The position numbers and the translations under genes are program-made. The notes under the pieces were generated by a model that had not been told where the DNA came from, did not search any database, and saw only the letters and a list, made by a program, of their open reading frames with translations. Positions 31,107 to 41,905 of a stretch of DNA of 64,000 nt are shown here, piece after piece. The stretch is taken from positions 1-64,000 of the forward strand of contig NW_005179004.1 of NCBI RefSeq assembly GCF_000350225.1. Reading direction: 5' to 3'. This stretch comes from Chondrus crispus (lineage: Eukaryota > Rhodophyta > Florideophyceae > Gigartinales > Gigartinaceae). Every line of letters starts with the position of its first letter. Within the stretch, counting starts at the first letter, position 1.

Positions 31107-32188
31107 TTAATGTTCCTCAAATGGTTTCTTACTACTGGACCCACTGTACTTTTCGTTCTCCGCCGCATGCAACGACACATTCACAACACGGTCGTCCAGT
31201 CCCGCGAAAGCTAGACGATGCTGCTCGTCCTCTGATACGCGGGTCTGAACAATGAAAGACAAGTAAATTTTGCAGCGGGACCATATATCATCGCTTCGTT
31301 TCTTTCGCATTTTCTTGAGTGCATTCTCGCACGCCTGTAACATCGAATGATACATTTCAAGTTTCAACTTGGAATTAGGATATAACCACTTGCGGTGAAG
31401 CACATCGAACTGCGTCATCAACGGTGGCCAATTAACAGAGACCTCCAGACAGCTCCCATCGTCAACAACCCCAACCTCAAGCACATCTTCTTCAATTCCA
31501 GCAGGAAGAAAAATAGCTACATTCAGCATTCGAAGCATGGACAATGGTTCAAGCCAGGCATAGAAGAAATGAGGAGGCTTGAACGTCTGCCATCCACTAA
31601 CACCATTCCACTCGTCCCCTCTGTTCTCATTTTCTAGGGAAGACTCAGAACCATCAAACGAACTACGGCCATCTCGTGGCACAGCCCGCTCCTCCACATC
31701 TCGGTTCGTGCACTTCCACTTTAGGGCCCTAGCCTCCACAACGTCATCGAGGTCCTTCCCTATCACACAAGATACAAAGATTGTTACGCAGAACAGGTCA
31801 CGTTAGAATATATATACCATATAAAATATTGAATACAGGAGCATTTGGGGAACTCAAATGGGTTGATTGTCTTACCAGGTTTCTTCCCAGAGAGTCCAAA
31901 AGAGGCCTTAATTTTGTTGTACCTTGTTCGGAAAACTGACAAGCTGTATTCCTGGAATGCAGTTTCGGACTCCCAAACAGCGCGAGGAGTTTCCGTTACC
32001 TTCAGGTCACCATCCTTCAATCTTTTGAACAGAAGATTTGCGGCATCGCAGTTCCCTGTGAATCTTTTCTTCATTCGAAGAAGATCTTGAATGCGAGCAA
32101 TAGAAATGGTTCCGTTTTGTCGGAGGACGACTGGACGTCGGCAAGCGTGTGAGATGGGAGACCATTGTGATGGCATACGAAAATGCAA
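31107..32188 (-). CDS. gene of unknown family, paralogue 1 (two exons)
   Basis: Exon 1 runs from 32188 to 31876 (start codon not certain; MPSQWSPISH near 32176 is an alternative), the intron is 31760-31875, and exon 2 ends at the stop 31107. Splicing joins ...FGLSGKKP to GKDLDDVVEARALKWK in frame. Exon 1 resembles a small helical DNA-binding module (AVWESETAFQEYSLSVFRTRYNKIKASFG, with regularly spaced W/F/Y). Exon 2 has FKPPHFFYAW, VAIFLPAGIEEDV, VVDDGSCLEVSV and RKKRSDDIWSRCKIYLSFIVQ. The segment at 38381-39285 is a clear paralogue. Harbinger-type elements often carry a second, Myb/SANT-like gene, and paralogue 2 lies next to a Harbinger-like transposase, so an element accessory protein is a reasonable guess. 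The family itself is not recognised. Confidence 0.6.
31760..31875 (-). other. intron of paralogue 1 (116 nt)
   Basis: Minus-strand donor ACCTG/GTAAGACAATC at 31875 and acceptor TTGTGTGATAG/GGAAGG at 31760. The junction codon is G/GG (Gly), keeping the frame. Confidence 0.7.
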
Positions 32189-32817
32189 AATAAATTACTT
32201 AGGATTCTGAGGAGAAATTTTCGCTTCAGTTCAACGTGTATCGTGTCACTTTCGTGTTCTTGAACCGAAAAATGCGAGTGCCGCCCGAAACCGAAGCGAC
32301 TTGTATCGCTTGACGGTACGAGATTTTCTTTCGTTCCCCACTCGTCTCAATAAGATATTATTCAAGAAACAGAAATAATGATTTTGTATTGTAACAGATG
32401 TTGTTGAATTAAAACAATATTGTTAAGAAAATATTTCTCGAACCGCTCAGCATGATATAGGTGATATATTTACGTCAAGATTTCTTCTTGAAATTACAAA
32501 TGTCATTATTGCACCACACGTGAGCACCTTGTGCTCGCAACATAAAAGATTCGCCCAAAGCGAATCTTACTAACTCCGCGAAAGCTTAGGACGGCGAGTT
32601 TTTGTTATGTGAATAGTTTGACGAGTTATGAAGGCCAGTTCTCATATATCGGAGGAAAGCTTATTCTGTTGAGATACATATATAGTCTCGCAGCCCCGAG
32701 CCAAAGCACTGATACGCCAATAAAAACAGTGAACATTCACCTTTACGACAAAAATTCGCTACTTCGCTGTGTTCTCTAGCGAAAGATTTCTGATGTTTGC
32801 TCTGACAAAAGTAGCTA

Positions 32818-32841
32818 CACCCAGTTACTGGATTTAGTGTA
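32818..32841 (+). repeat. left TIR of pogo-like element
   Basis: 24-bp inverted repeat; preceded by TA at 32816-32817. Differs from the right TIR at one position (C for T). Confidence 0.9.
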
Positions 32842-33062
32842 ACCAAAGAATTAGTGTAATAACAGAAATAAAGTGTGTTACATTAATACAGGTACACCGG
32901 AGAAGCTTCAGAAAACAATTAGTGTAAGTATCTCGAACTAGCCCGTCTTTCAATCTGCCGCCGGCGGCCGAAGACGGCGGCCGACAATTAATTTGCTTTT
33001 ATGGGCGGTGTAGTACATGCTGCATAAGTTGTATTGCGCAATCGGCACTGCTACCACCTGCG

Positions 33063-34724
33063 ATGGTGGACCTTCTCACTTCCACAATTCTAACCAACTC
33101 TCCAGCCATGGTTTCAGGTTCTCCTATCATTGCTTGCTTTGAGCGTGCCGCCGCGAATCGCGCTGCAGCAACAGGAGCCGACCAAAGCCGCAGTGCAAAT
33201 CAAATCGCCAATATTCCTACTGATGCTGCAGCAGTCTATGAGTCAAACAATGGAACGCCTGGGGAAGTAATTGGAAAGCGCAACTTGCAACACGTCCTCA
33301 CAGTTGCACAGCGCGCTCAAATTGTGGCATGGATGAAGAACGTTGCTGCACGGGACGGAGACAAGCACATCCCGTCTAAAACAGTTCTAAATTTCCCGCA
33401 ATTCTTCCGTGCTTCTGCGGATGCCAACCTAGTTCGTGCAACACGCTTGTGGGCCGACCGGACTAACTATGAAAACACCAATGGAGAGGTGATATATCGC
33501 GGGTCGTCCTCTTCACTGACCCGCGTGACCAGGCTGGGGCTGCGACGAGTCAGGTTGAAGGTGCGATCAGGTCGGGGACGTAAGCGACAGGCGTGGGTGG
33601 GGGCCCTACATCAGGATGTGCGCAGCGAATTCGACCGTTTGCGAAAACTCGGTGTCAAATTCAACCTCCGCACGCTCCGTGCTCTTGCCAATTTTATTCT
33701 GGATTCAAGCGGAAATGAAGCGTACAGTCGCAACTTAATGGATTCCTTGTCTGGAAGACCGCTTTTTGAGAAGATCAATGCTCGATGAGTTCAGTCCTTT
33801 GCAGAACGCTTTCGAATAGTGAGCAGGGCGCATACTGGGAAGCACCGCATGAGCCCTGTCAAAGAACTTACGATCGAACGCGAGGTGGCTTATCATCTCG
33901 GTACGCTTTCTCGTATGATGAGAGCTGGAGAAATTGATGAAAACGATCTGGAGAATGCGGATGAAACTCACTTCATCATAAATATGAATAATGGTCGCAC
34001 GTTGGGATTTGCTGGGGACACAGAGGTCAAATATGCGGACGTTGTTTCCGGTTGCGAAGGAATGACAATGGTGGTAGGGTTCAGTGGCGGCAGGGACGCA
34101 AGGATTGAGCCACCGTTTATGGTTTTTATGAATAAGGACCGCAATTATCCTATCCGTGGTACGCCTGATGATCGCCCAGATGTTGCCTACTGGACGGGTC
34201 CTAAGGGTTGGATAGATACGAGAGTCATGCCTGAATGGTTATCAGAAAACCGTGTAATTTCTGCACTCCCAAACGGCCGTCGGCGTATTTTATTTCTGGA
34301 CACCTGCAGCGGGTATAACAATACAAACGCCCTCGATATTGCGACACAGAAAAATAGAACATGCATTCGGTACTTCCCGGCAAATGCAACACATCTCATC
34401 CAGCCGTGTGATTATTTTGTTATACAAAAGATAAAAAGCGCATGGAGTACGCGGTGGGAAAAATTCAAGATGGAAATTGTGCGCAAGAATATGTGGAAAG
34501 ACAAGTCAGGACGTTTGCTTAACCCAGGAAAAACTTTTTTTCTTCCTCTTGCCGCCGATTCTGTGGCAGACGTAAATAGACAGCGTGAAGCAGATGGTCT
34601 CAGCTTCGCGCGGAAAGCAATGATCATGACCGGGATGGCCATGAATACTAACGGCCCGGTGGGAGGAAAAACAGCTTTCTCCAGAGCATCAGCGCATAAT
34701 CCGGGATCACAGAGAGTACTTTGA
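33063..34724 (+). pseudogene. pogo-like DDE_1 transposase, one in-frame TGA
   Basis: One frame of 554 codons from 33063 (first codon ATG) to the stop at 34724, interrupted only by TGA 33786-33788. Context around it (INAR*VQSFAERFRI) matches the W-V-x-x-F motif before the catalytic domain in this family, so TGG (Trp) to TGA is the likely lesion. The N-terminal part should be the helix-turn-helix DNA-binding region (VLTVAQRAQIVAWMKNV, LRKLGVKFNLRTLRALANFI). The catalytic domain shows Asp in NADETHFIINMN, Asp in ILFLDTCSGYNN and Asp in NATHLIQPCDYFVIQKIKSA, the DDD form of pogo-like enzymes. A single lesion implies recent activity. Confidence 0.9.
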
Positions 34725-34939
34725 TGGTAAGGAATTAGCAGAAGGTACTGTTGATGTGAACTGAAGTAAAAGAACAGCAGGTGCCCTCTTCTTGATTTGT
34801 GACAGTATTTTGGTGAGAGTTATATAATGTAACAAACACTATTACCGTTTAACGGTGTATAGTGTAAGTACGGTAATAATGTAACACGCATTACCTTGTG
34901 TTCATTTGAAAATGGATTGGCCACTCAAATGGTGTGTGC

Positions 34940-34963
34940 TACACTAAATCCAGTAACTGAGTG
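34940..34963 (-). repeat. right TIR of pogo-like element
   Basis: Inverted partner of the left TIR; followed by TA at 34964-34965. Confidence 0.9.
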
Positions 34964-34965
34964 TA

Positions 34966-36780
34966 ATGGATATACCTAGTATCCCAGGAGGCAGCATTCG
35001 CTAGAAAAGACTTCGTGCAAGAAGCAGTTTCTCAAAATTCGCCAACACTTCTCATCACCTCTATGAAAGATTTGCTTTATACGAGTACTTAGATTCGAAT
35101 CCAGTATCAAAAGTGGGAGGCTAAAATCAATATTAAATGCATTTAAATCAGTTATGGCATACCATGCTCCCAGTACCGCGGTACAATATTTCTCCAACTG
35201 CAATCATGTACATTTGATCGCACACATGCTTTACGTGCGATTTATAGCTGAAATGTTCTGGCAATCAGACCCTAATTGGCATACACTGTGACACACTGTA
35301 AGGAAAATGTCCTTTCGGCATATTAATCGTCCACCGTTCAGCTACGCCTTCATCGTCTATTACACTTCGGCGGTGTAAATCCGTTTTGGCGACCATCCCC
35401 CGAAACACCCAAACAAGAGATGGGCGGTAAAATCATAAGATATTAGTTCGCAACTTTTGTTGTATGATCTAATGGTTAAGAACCTGTAGGTAGCTTTTAT
35501 CTATTCCTCGACACAAATATGGCGAATAGGCAAGTACTTACCCATCAAAGATGTTGGCCATGACTCTTTTCGAAAAGTGAATTGTCAATCTGAAATATAA
35601 TAAGGGTATGGAGTCTTTTCTTCATATAAAGTTTAAGAGTGGTACTTTTCCGCTGTACCTTGCACCAAATTTCTTTTCTGTAGATTCAACAATCGGATAT
35701 AATTTAATTTGACACGTCATATAGAAGTAGAATCGATCGATGTTAAACAAAAGCATCCTACTTCGTATCCTCGCGTATTTCCGAATACGCTTGGACTAGC
35801 AGCTGATATTCAAACGACCTTGAAGAGAGGCTCATTCTAATTAATATCAGCATATCATTAGACGAATTGTGAAGTATAGGAATACATAATTCTTTGCTGT
35901 GTGTTATGCAATAAAGAATAGACGTATTCTCTAATGCCTCAGAGTTTTGTACAGTCTTTTGATTTGACGAGATACTCAATTCAGGCGTGATATCTATAGG
36001 CCTTAATTCGAAAGGGCATGAACGTTCTATGGCATGTAGTCTGATGCAATATCTGAATGTAGAGAAATTTAACTACGCCCTGGAAGAAAATGAATATGAG
36101 CTACGTAGTAAGGCAGAAAGGAATCTGAATGCACAATTGCTCAGTAGAGCTGCCGGGTAAAATGACCATTATGCAGAAGAGTACGAAGATTTACTCAATA
36201 TCGAATGCATATGGAACTTAAATGTTTCAAAAAAGGTTTTAATACGTTTCCTTCAATCATAATTGTGCCTTCTAGTATTTTAAATACTCGCATATATGTA
36301 AGCACATGCGAATGGAAATCAAAAGGAGGGCAGCCGTTTTCGGTAGACCAACGAGAAATTTCCGAGCCTGCTGGTTCAATAAATATATCAACTGCACCTT
36401 AAGCGGTTTGAAAAGGATTGAAAATCTATACAATTCCTTAAGTTTAAATTCTGAAGAATATTCTATACAGCCATTTACGGAATTTATCGTACAGCACATC
36501 CGTAGCCCCGTTACCGTATAGAATTTAAAGATCTTTGAACCAAAAGCTTCTGAAAATGGGAAGAGACCATACCGTATCAAATAAATATTATTTATGGCAG
36601 GGCATCACCAGTAGCATTTACGAATAATTACGCAACTAGAAACATCTTGAAGTACTTCTGAAGCGCAAAAATAAATTCTTCGTTTCACCGCAAGGGCCGA
36701 ATCAACATCCATTTGATATGTAGACGTAACCTGGCAGGTGTCGACATATAAAAATCGCACCTATTCCACTGCGGCCTGCG
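34966..36780. other. AT-rich intergenic sequence, no gene seen
   Basis: 1.8 kb without convincing frames on either strand; it forms the upstream flank of the Harbinger-like transposase. Confidence 0.6.
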
Positions 36781-37704
36781 ATGGATAATACAACTCCATC
36801 CATTCCTTCTTCCGTGTTCAAGTGGCATGGGAAGCACATGTTGTGTCAAGCCAATGATACAAGTGACGTGGTCGCTACCCGCCGCTTTCGGGCTCTATTT
36901 GGAACTGATCCAGAGACATGCTCTGTATTATGGGGATATGTGCGGGAAACGATACTACAAAAAGGTAGACCTGTACATTTGCTATGGGCTTTGATGTTTC
37001 TCAAAAAATATTCTACCGAGCATGTAAACGCGGCGATAGCAAAGACGGACGAGAATACGTTTCGAAAGTGGAACTGGAAATTTGTGACGCAACTGGGAGA
37101 CTTGGATTCTGTAAGCTGATATATTTAATTTGCTCAATGTGTACGGATTCTGCATGTATCTCTGGCTAACTCTAGTTTGGAACATATATTTTGGGGACAG
37201 AGATATAGACGTGCGCCACTTTCAGAAGGATGTTGCATTTCTGTAGATGGTGTGGATTTCCCCATACTGGAGCCGAAACCATTTGGCACAAAATGGTATT
37301 CTCACAAGTTTAAGGGGGCAGGACTAAGGTATGAATTAGGGGTTTCTACAGGTGGAGGAGATATTGTATGGATTCATGGGCCATTCAGTTGTGGCGCATT
37401 TCCTGACTTGAAAATATTTCGACTAGGATTGAAGGACATGCTTAATACCATGGAGTGGGCTATTTCTGATCAAGGCTATTCAGATGAAAAGTGCAAAACA
37501 ATTGATGACTTTGAGGGTGTGGAGCGAGACCTATACAAAAACGTGCGAGGCAGACACGAAAAAGTGAATGGGCGAATGAAGCAATTTTCTGTTTTAGGGC
37601 ATCGGTTTCGGCACCATCTCTCGTTGCACTCGCAATGCTTTATGGCCGTTGCGAATATCTTACGAATAATGATAAGTAATGGCGAGCCCATTTTTAATGT
37701 ATAA
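36781..37704 (+). pseudogene. Harbinger-like DDE transposase, copy 1 (two segments)
   Basis: Segment 1, from ATG 36781, encodes the N-terminal helical part (HLLWALMFLKKYSTEHVNAA, DENTFRKWNWKFV). Segment 2, about 37176-37704, holds the DDE domain: Asp in SVDGVDFPI, Asp in SDQGYSDE and Glu in RGRHEKVNGRMK, followed by HRFRHHLSLHSQCF. That pattern is the PIF/Harbinger/IS5-like DDE_4 type. Between them is an intron-like stretch with GT at 37111 and AG at 37175, but that splice leaves segment 2 out of frame by one base, so either the junction is different or the copy has an indel. The homologous copy at 41190 stops at the same place, which supports a genuine intron position. The partner gene on its right (38381-39285) is convergent. 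Confidence 0.82.
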
Positions 37705-38380
37705 GAAATTTAGTACTGCATTAAACGAGCTGTCCAACATCGCGGTAGATACACTGAAGCTGTTGGTGAATGGATGTAGTCGTCACGAGATAAACATGAA
37801 CGCTCATATGAGAACGTATGGAGTCCATGCCATTGGAAGAATTAATTTGTGCCGATATTATCATATGCTTCGGTTGTCCGTTTTAATTATGTGTCATTTT
37901 GAGTCACTGGGGGTTCAAGTTTGTCCTCCAGTCGGGTAGGTCAACAAGACGAAGAGCGTTAGCCCGACCGAGGTCCACACTGTCTAACCAAATTTCTTTT
38001 ATGATGGCATCTTAACGTGCGATTGCTTTTGTTAAGAATGCTAAGCTAAAAGAAAGAGAGCTACTGTAGTCTTTCTAATATTGAACAAGACACTCCCAAC
38101 AGCCCTCAGGCTATTTATCAGATTCTTTTGCTAGAATGGGTCTGCCTCTGCCCCCTCTATATGATATAAAATACGATTGGGAATGAAAGACGGTATAAAT
38201 CACCGGCAAGCTAGTCCTGCAGAACAAAAGGGGTAAACTCATACCCTCCATCTGGCGCCTAAAAGCAAGGCGTTTAGGGACTTTCATGACGTCGGGGGGT
38301 AGACGGAGCGTGCGGGAAACCTCGATAATAGCCATATTATTCAAATGCCTGTTTTAACAGAACAGGTACCATTCTGGGAC
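37705..38380. other. spacer between convergent transposase and paralogue 2, no gene seen
   Basis: Short frames only. It separates the stop of the transposase from the stop of the minus-strand paralogue. Confidence 0.5.
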
Positions 38381-39285
38381 CTATAATTTCTCAAAGGCGT
38401 CATCGTCATTAACTACTGCATAGTCATCTACGGCTGCCTTCATATCCGCGTAGAAGACCATAGAATCATTGCACTTCCAACCTAAATTACTCTTAGACAC
38501 AATTCCAGCTTGCACTGGAAAGGGAAGAGCAATGCGTGTTGTAAAAACCATGTCGTCTGATGATTTCTTCCGTAATTCTTTCAGGGCGGACTCGAACCCC
38601 AATATCTTCGAATGATAGGGCTCGAGGCGGCCCGGAACGTCACGCATAAGCCACTTTCGGTGCCACAATAAAACGTTTGTCAGCGCTGCTGGCCACGTAA
38701 CACAGATTCCAAAAAAGACCCGTCATCCACAACACGGGAAGAAAAATCTCCACGTCCCACACCGGACTGCAAAAAAACGGCAACTGACGCACAGTTAGTC
38801 ATAGAACCAGGCTCCTTCCAGGCTGATACAATGTATAAAGGCTTGAAAACCATCTCCCCCATTACAACCTCTTCCCTTATATCCGCATTTCCTTCATCTA
38901 CAATATTTTCAATTACTTCGTCCGCCGAGCTACCGAGCCGGCGACGTTTCGATGACGATTCAAGGTCGTGCCCCGTGCTTTGGCGGTTGAGAGCCTCCCC
39001 ATCCTCGTCTTCTAAATCTGGGCAATTCAACATAAAACATAGGAGAATAAAACCGTTAGTTAAAAGAAGAAAGACGTTAATTAAATTTCAAACTTACTTT
39101 TCGATAGAAACTCCTCTCTCATATTGTTGTAACAGGTCCTAAAATTGTTGAGGTTACAACCGCTGAAGACATCACTTGACTGCCAAACAACTTTTAGGTC
39201 CTCTTTTCCCGATATCTCCCCCTCTTCGAATTTTGCTCGCAGGAGACGGACTGGCTTAGACCGCTTAAGCGGTCACTAATTAGTG
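38381..39285 (-). pseudogene. gene of unknown family, paralogue 2 (5'-truncated, frame disrupted)
   Basis: The minus strand aligns with the 31.1-kb gene. Exon 1 (39098 up to about 39240) reads LLRAKFEEGEISGKEDLKVV ... NNFRTCYNNMREEFLSKS, matching LLFKRLKDGDLKVTETPRAV ... SVFRTRYNKIKASFGLSGKK in paralogue 1. The intron is 39018-39097. Exon 2 carries MVFKPLYIVSAWKEPGSMTN, VAVFLQSGVGRGD, RVVDDGSFLES, then, in another frame after about 38690, WHRKWLMRDVPGRLEPYHSK and KELRKKSSDDMVFTTRIALP. There is no start codon: upstream of exon 1 the frame meets a stop at the palindromes near 39259-39286. Truncation plus a frameshift makes it a pseudogene. Confidence 0.65.
39018..39097 (-). other. intron of paralogue 2 (80 nt)
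   Basis: Minus-strand donor TCGAAAA/GTAAGTTTG at 39097 and acceptor GAATTGCCCAG/ATTTAG at 39018. Same position in the gene as the intron of paralogue 1. Confidence 0.65.
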
Positions 39286-39286
39286 A
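39259..39286. repeat. two overlapping perfect palindromes
   Basis: GACCGCTTAAGCGGTC (16 bp, 39259-39274) overlaps TCACTAATTAGTGA (14 bp, 39273-39286) by two bases. They sit where homology of paralogue 2 to paralogue 1 ends, so they may mark an insertion or recombination point. Confidence 0.8.
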
Positions 39287-39949
39287 GGCGTGTGGGCATG
39301 ACGGGGAGGAAGGGGATGGGAGGATGGCGTCGCGAGTCTCGGTTGCACAGCCTTCCTGGTGGGGCGAAGGGAGCGGACGAGCAGAGACTGAAAGTTTCAA
39401 GAGGGAACCGGATTTATATCACACCATGACGATCTGCGGTATCTTATTGACACTGCCAGGCGTTCCATTTGGGGGACTGCAAACTGTCCAACCTGCAACA
39501 CAAAAAGGGCGCGCTTGAGTTCGAATTCTCGCGGGAAATGAAGGAAATCCTGAAATGGTTCCCGTCATCGCCACTTGGCTATAGCCAATAAGAATGGAGA
39601 TATAATATATTAAAAATACAAAACTTAAAAACACGAAAGTTACGGAATGCAATTTTTTAGGAACGAAAGTTTGGTTTGGGCCACTGTTTTCATGACATAA
39701 GTTTTTATACATTGAGTGTATCACAGTAATATTTTTTTTGGGGAAAAAGTGCTGCACGATACGAGTGTTGAACTGTACTTTATTTAAATACTGAATAGTT
39801 AGTTTTCGAGCTGCATGCCTCCCAATGTTCGAAAGAATCGAAAACAGCAATACATTCGACTTTTTATGGACATAGTTCTCTAAGACTGGCACAATGTTTT
39901 TTGTTCAAGGCATCTAAATGGCACGTGAGAGTGTCCAACTGAAACGAGA

Positions 39950-40911
39950 TGTAGTGCAATAATCGACTACATCGTGGGGGTGGTGAAAAGAAAAGGAACT
40001 GAAAAAGGAATTGAGGGGTATGACAAAGTGGGGGGGTGACAAGTCAAAATTATTTCACTTTATTATTTTAATTATTAATTTCAGTTAGTTGCATATTAGT
40101 TATTTAACATTAGATTAGATCTAGGGTTTAGCGCCGAGAGCTACTGTAGTGGCTCCGGCGGGGCGATATATACCTTAGCCCTCTGAAGACCAAGTGAGTA
40201 AGGGTAACCCGAGTTGCCAGAGTTTGATATCGCCTTGGTCGAAGTCCGTCTTTTACAAGACATTCCCTTCTACTCTAGCCTACGGTATCCTTTGCGCTCG
40301 GGGGTCCCCTTTTTCCTTATCAATTTTCCTTTACTTCCCTATCTTAATTTCCCTTAATCTTGAGTTGGTCCCACCTTGTAGGATTTCGATCCGCAACGTG
40401 ACGTCATTAGCCATCGGGCTTCTGTGTTGGTGCACCAGTGGTGCTTTTCTCAGCGTTGGTTCCATCGGAATCTGGTTGCGACCGATCCGGTGTTAGTACT
40501 TTGCCATCGGGCAGTACGACGGAGTAGCGCTGCTACGTTTTCTTCTTTCCCGACGGGCTACGTTGCGACGTCCCCGTCAAAGACCTTATCAACGGTATAA
40601 GGTGTACAAGGCGCTCTTCGAGCATTGGATTTACAACCCATCCGACCAGGTTTACCTAGACACCCCTCCGAACTCGTCGAGCAGTTGCCTTTACAAGTCT
40701 CTACCACCATTTACCGATCCCGGGCTGGGCCCTTCTCTTTGCCCCCCCTATCAGGGATCCGAGCTACTGCGGGCCGCAAACTCGCTTAAAGAGGACAGGG
40801 AGCTTCGAACACTCCGTAGCGCTGTGCCGTTGGCAGTTGTTGTTTTCGTTGTTCTTGTTTGTGTTGGACCGTCGGACCTTGGTCTCTGCCTGACAGGCGC
40901 ATTGCACTACA
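39950..40911 (+). mobile_element. solo LTR, family S, copy 2 (962 bp, TSD CGAGA)
   Basis: The ends TGTAGTGCAAT and ATTGCACTACA are perfect inverted 11-mers. CGAGA precedes and follows the element, a perfect 5-bp target duplication. It aligns with copy 1 (29319-30367) through GGCTCCGGCGGGGCGATATA, CTTGGTCGAAGTCCGTCTTT and the 3' part CCCCCCTATCAGGGATC, but lacks the 156-bp duplication. No coding domain inside. Confidence 0.87.
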
Positions 40912-41189
40912 CGAGATCTGAAAAAACTGTGTTGATGATTCATAAAATTTGAAAATCATTTTTAGCGAGAAGTAGAAATTTGGCGCAAGCATATATTAAC
41001 GGGGCTTGCGGAATGGTTGGTCAACGGGGGTTAACGAATTGCGTGAAGGAGCTGTAGCACTGTAAGGGGAGACACAATGATGCTAAAAGTCTCACATCCT
41101 AGTATGATCCGGCAAAGCTCTTATTCCCGTCATGTACTGCTCCGGAGCTAACCCTCATACGGTTACATCAGCGTTGAACTCCACCCTTT

Positions 41190-41549
41190 ATGCCACGCCT
41201 CATGACCGGATCCATTCACATATCGCTAACCCCACAATTATTTTTTGCGCGAGGACAACAATTACTGTGTTATGCACATGGTCTTAGCGTGGTTTGTGCA
41301 AACCGGCGCTGTAGAGCGTTGTTTGGCGTATCGTCTCTCGTTTCTTCAATTATTTGGAATCGATTGCTTGAAAAGCTACCGGCTGGCGCTTGTCCTCAAC
41401 ACCTGCTATGGGCATTGATGTTCCTTAAGATATACGGGAGTGAGGCAACTAACAGACCAATTTCGAAGGCAGATGAGAAGACCTTTCGGAAATGGTCCTG
41501 GATATTTGTAGAGCTCCTGTCGGAGGTAGATGTCGTACGTTTTATCTAA
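41190..41549 (+). pseudogene. Harbinger-like transposase copy 2, N-terminal exon
   Basis: ATG at 41190. The product matches segment 1 of copy 1: CYAHGLSVVCANRRCRALFG, PQHLLWALMFLKIYG, ADEKTFRKWSWIFVELL. The coding match ends at GATGTC/GTACGT (41540/41541), a good splice donor at the same position as in copy 1. The catalytic part is not found next to it but 6.7 kb downstream at about 48260-48783, with a 40-bp palindrome and foreign gene pieces between. Confidence 0.82.
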
Positions 41550-41580
41550 CACATTTCAACTCGCATTGGATTCGCACTGA

Positions 41581-41620
41581 CTTAGAATTGTATTAAGATA
41601 TATCTTAATACAATTCTAAG
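41581..41620. repeat. perfect 40-bp palindrome
   Basis: Every one of the 20 bases 41581-41600 pairs with 41601-41620 with no loop; the centre is AAGATATATCTT. A second 14-bp palindrome with the same core, CAAGATATATCTTG, follows at 41632-41645. It lies just 3' of the transposase splice donor. Confidence 0.95.
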
Positions 41621-41689
41621 ATAAGACAATTCAAGATATATCTTGGGAAAAGCGACAATATGCCCTGGTAGAAACTGTGGCCGGCGAAT

Positions 41690-41905
41690 GGCGGGGCAGT
41701 GGTTGGGCAGTGGTAATGCTTGGTTGGTTGTGGTTGGTTGTGGTCGACTAATGGGCGGTCTCTATGAGCAGTTGAGCCCAGGAATAAGGGCAGATAGTTG
41801 GGGTGGTCGGCAATGGCCGTTCATTGGTCGCGGTGGTTGATTTCTGGCAGTTAATGGTCCTGGCCGTCAACCATTAGCCTCTACAACCGTCAACCACCCA
41901 CCCGC
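41690..41905. repeat. GGTTGGTTGTGG / CAACCACC-rich block, left side of cargo
   Basis: Irregular TGGTTGG, GTGGTTGG and GTCAACCA words on both strands, able to fold back. A block of the same kind lies at 48050-48265, on the other side of the inserted gene pieces. Confidence 0.55.

Larger units (their letters stand above)
32818..34963 (+). mobile_element. pogo-like (Tc1/mariner superfamily) DNA transposon, complete
   Basis: Terminal inverted repeats lie at 32818-32841 and 34940-34963; they start CACCCAGTTACTGGATTTAG on the left and, reverse-complemented, CACTCAGTTACTGGATTTAG on the right, one mismatch in 24. Both ends are flanked by TA (32816-32817 and 34964-34965), the Tc1/mariner target duplication. 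Inside each end further ATTAGTGTAA/TGTAACA words repeat, as transposase-binding subterminal repeats do. The single gene inside is a DDE_1-type transposase. Total length is 2146 bp. Confidence 0.92.

Noticed and set aside
36781..37704. Intact two-exon Harbinger gene with intron 37111-37175
   Set aside because: The splice sites look good, but joining them leaves exon 2 one base out of frame.
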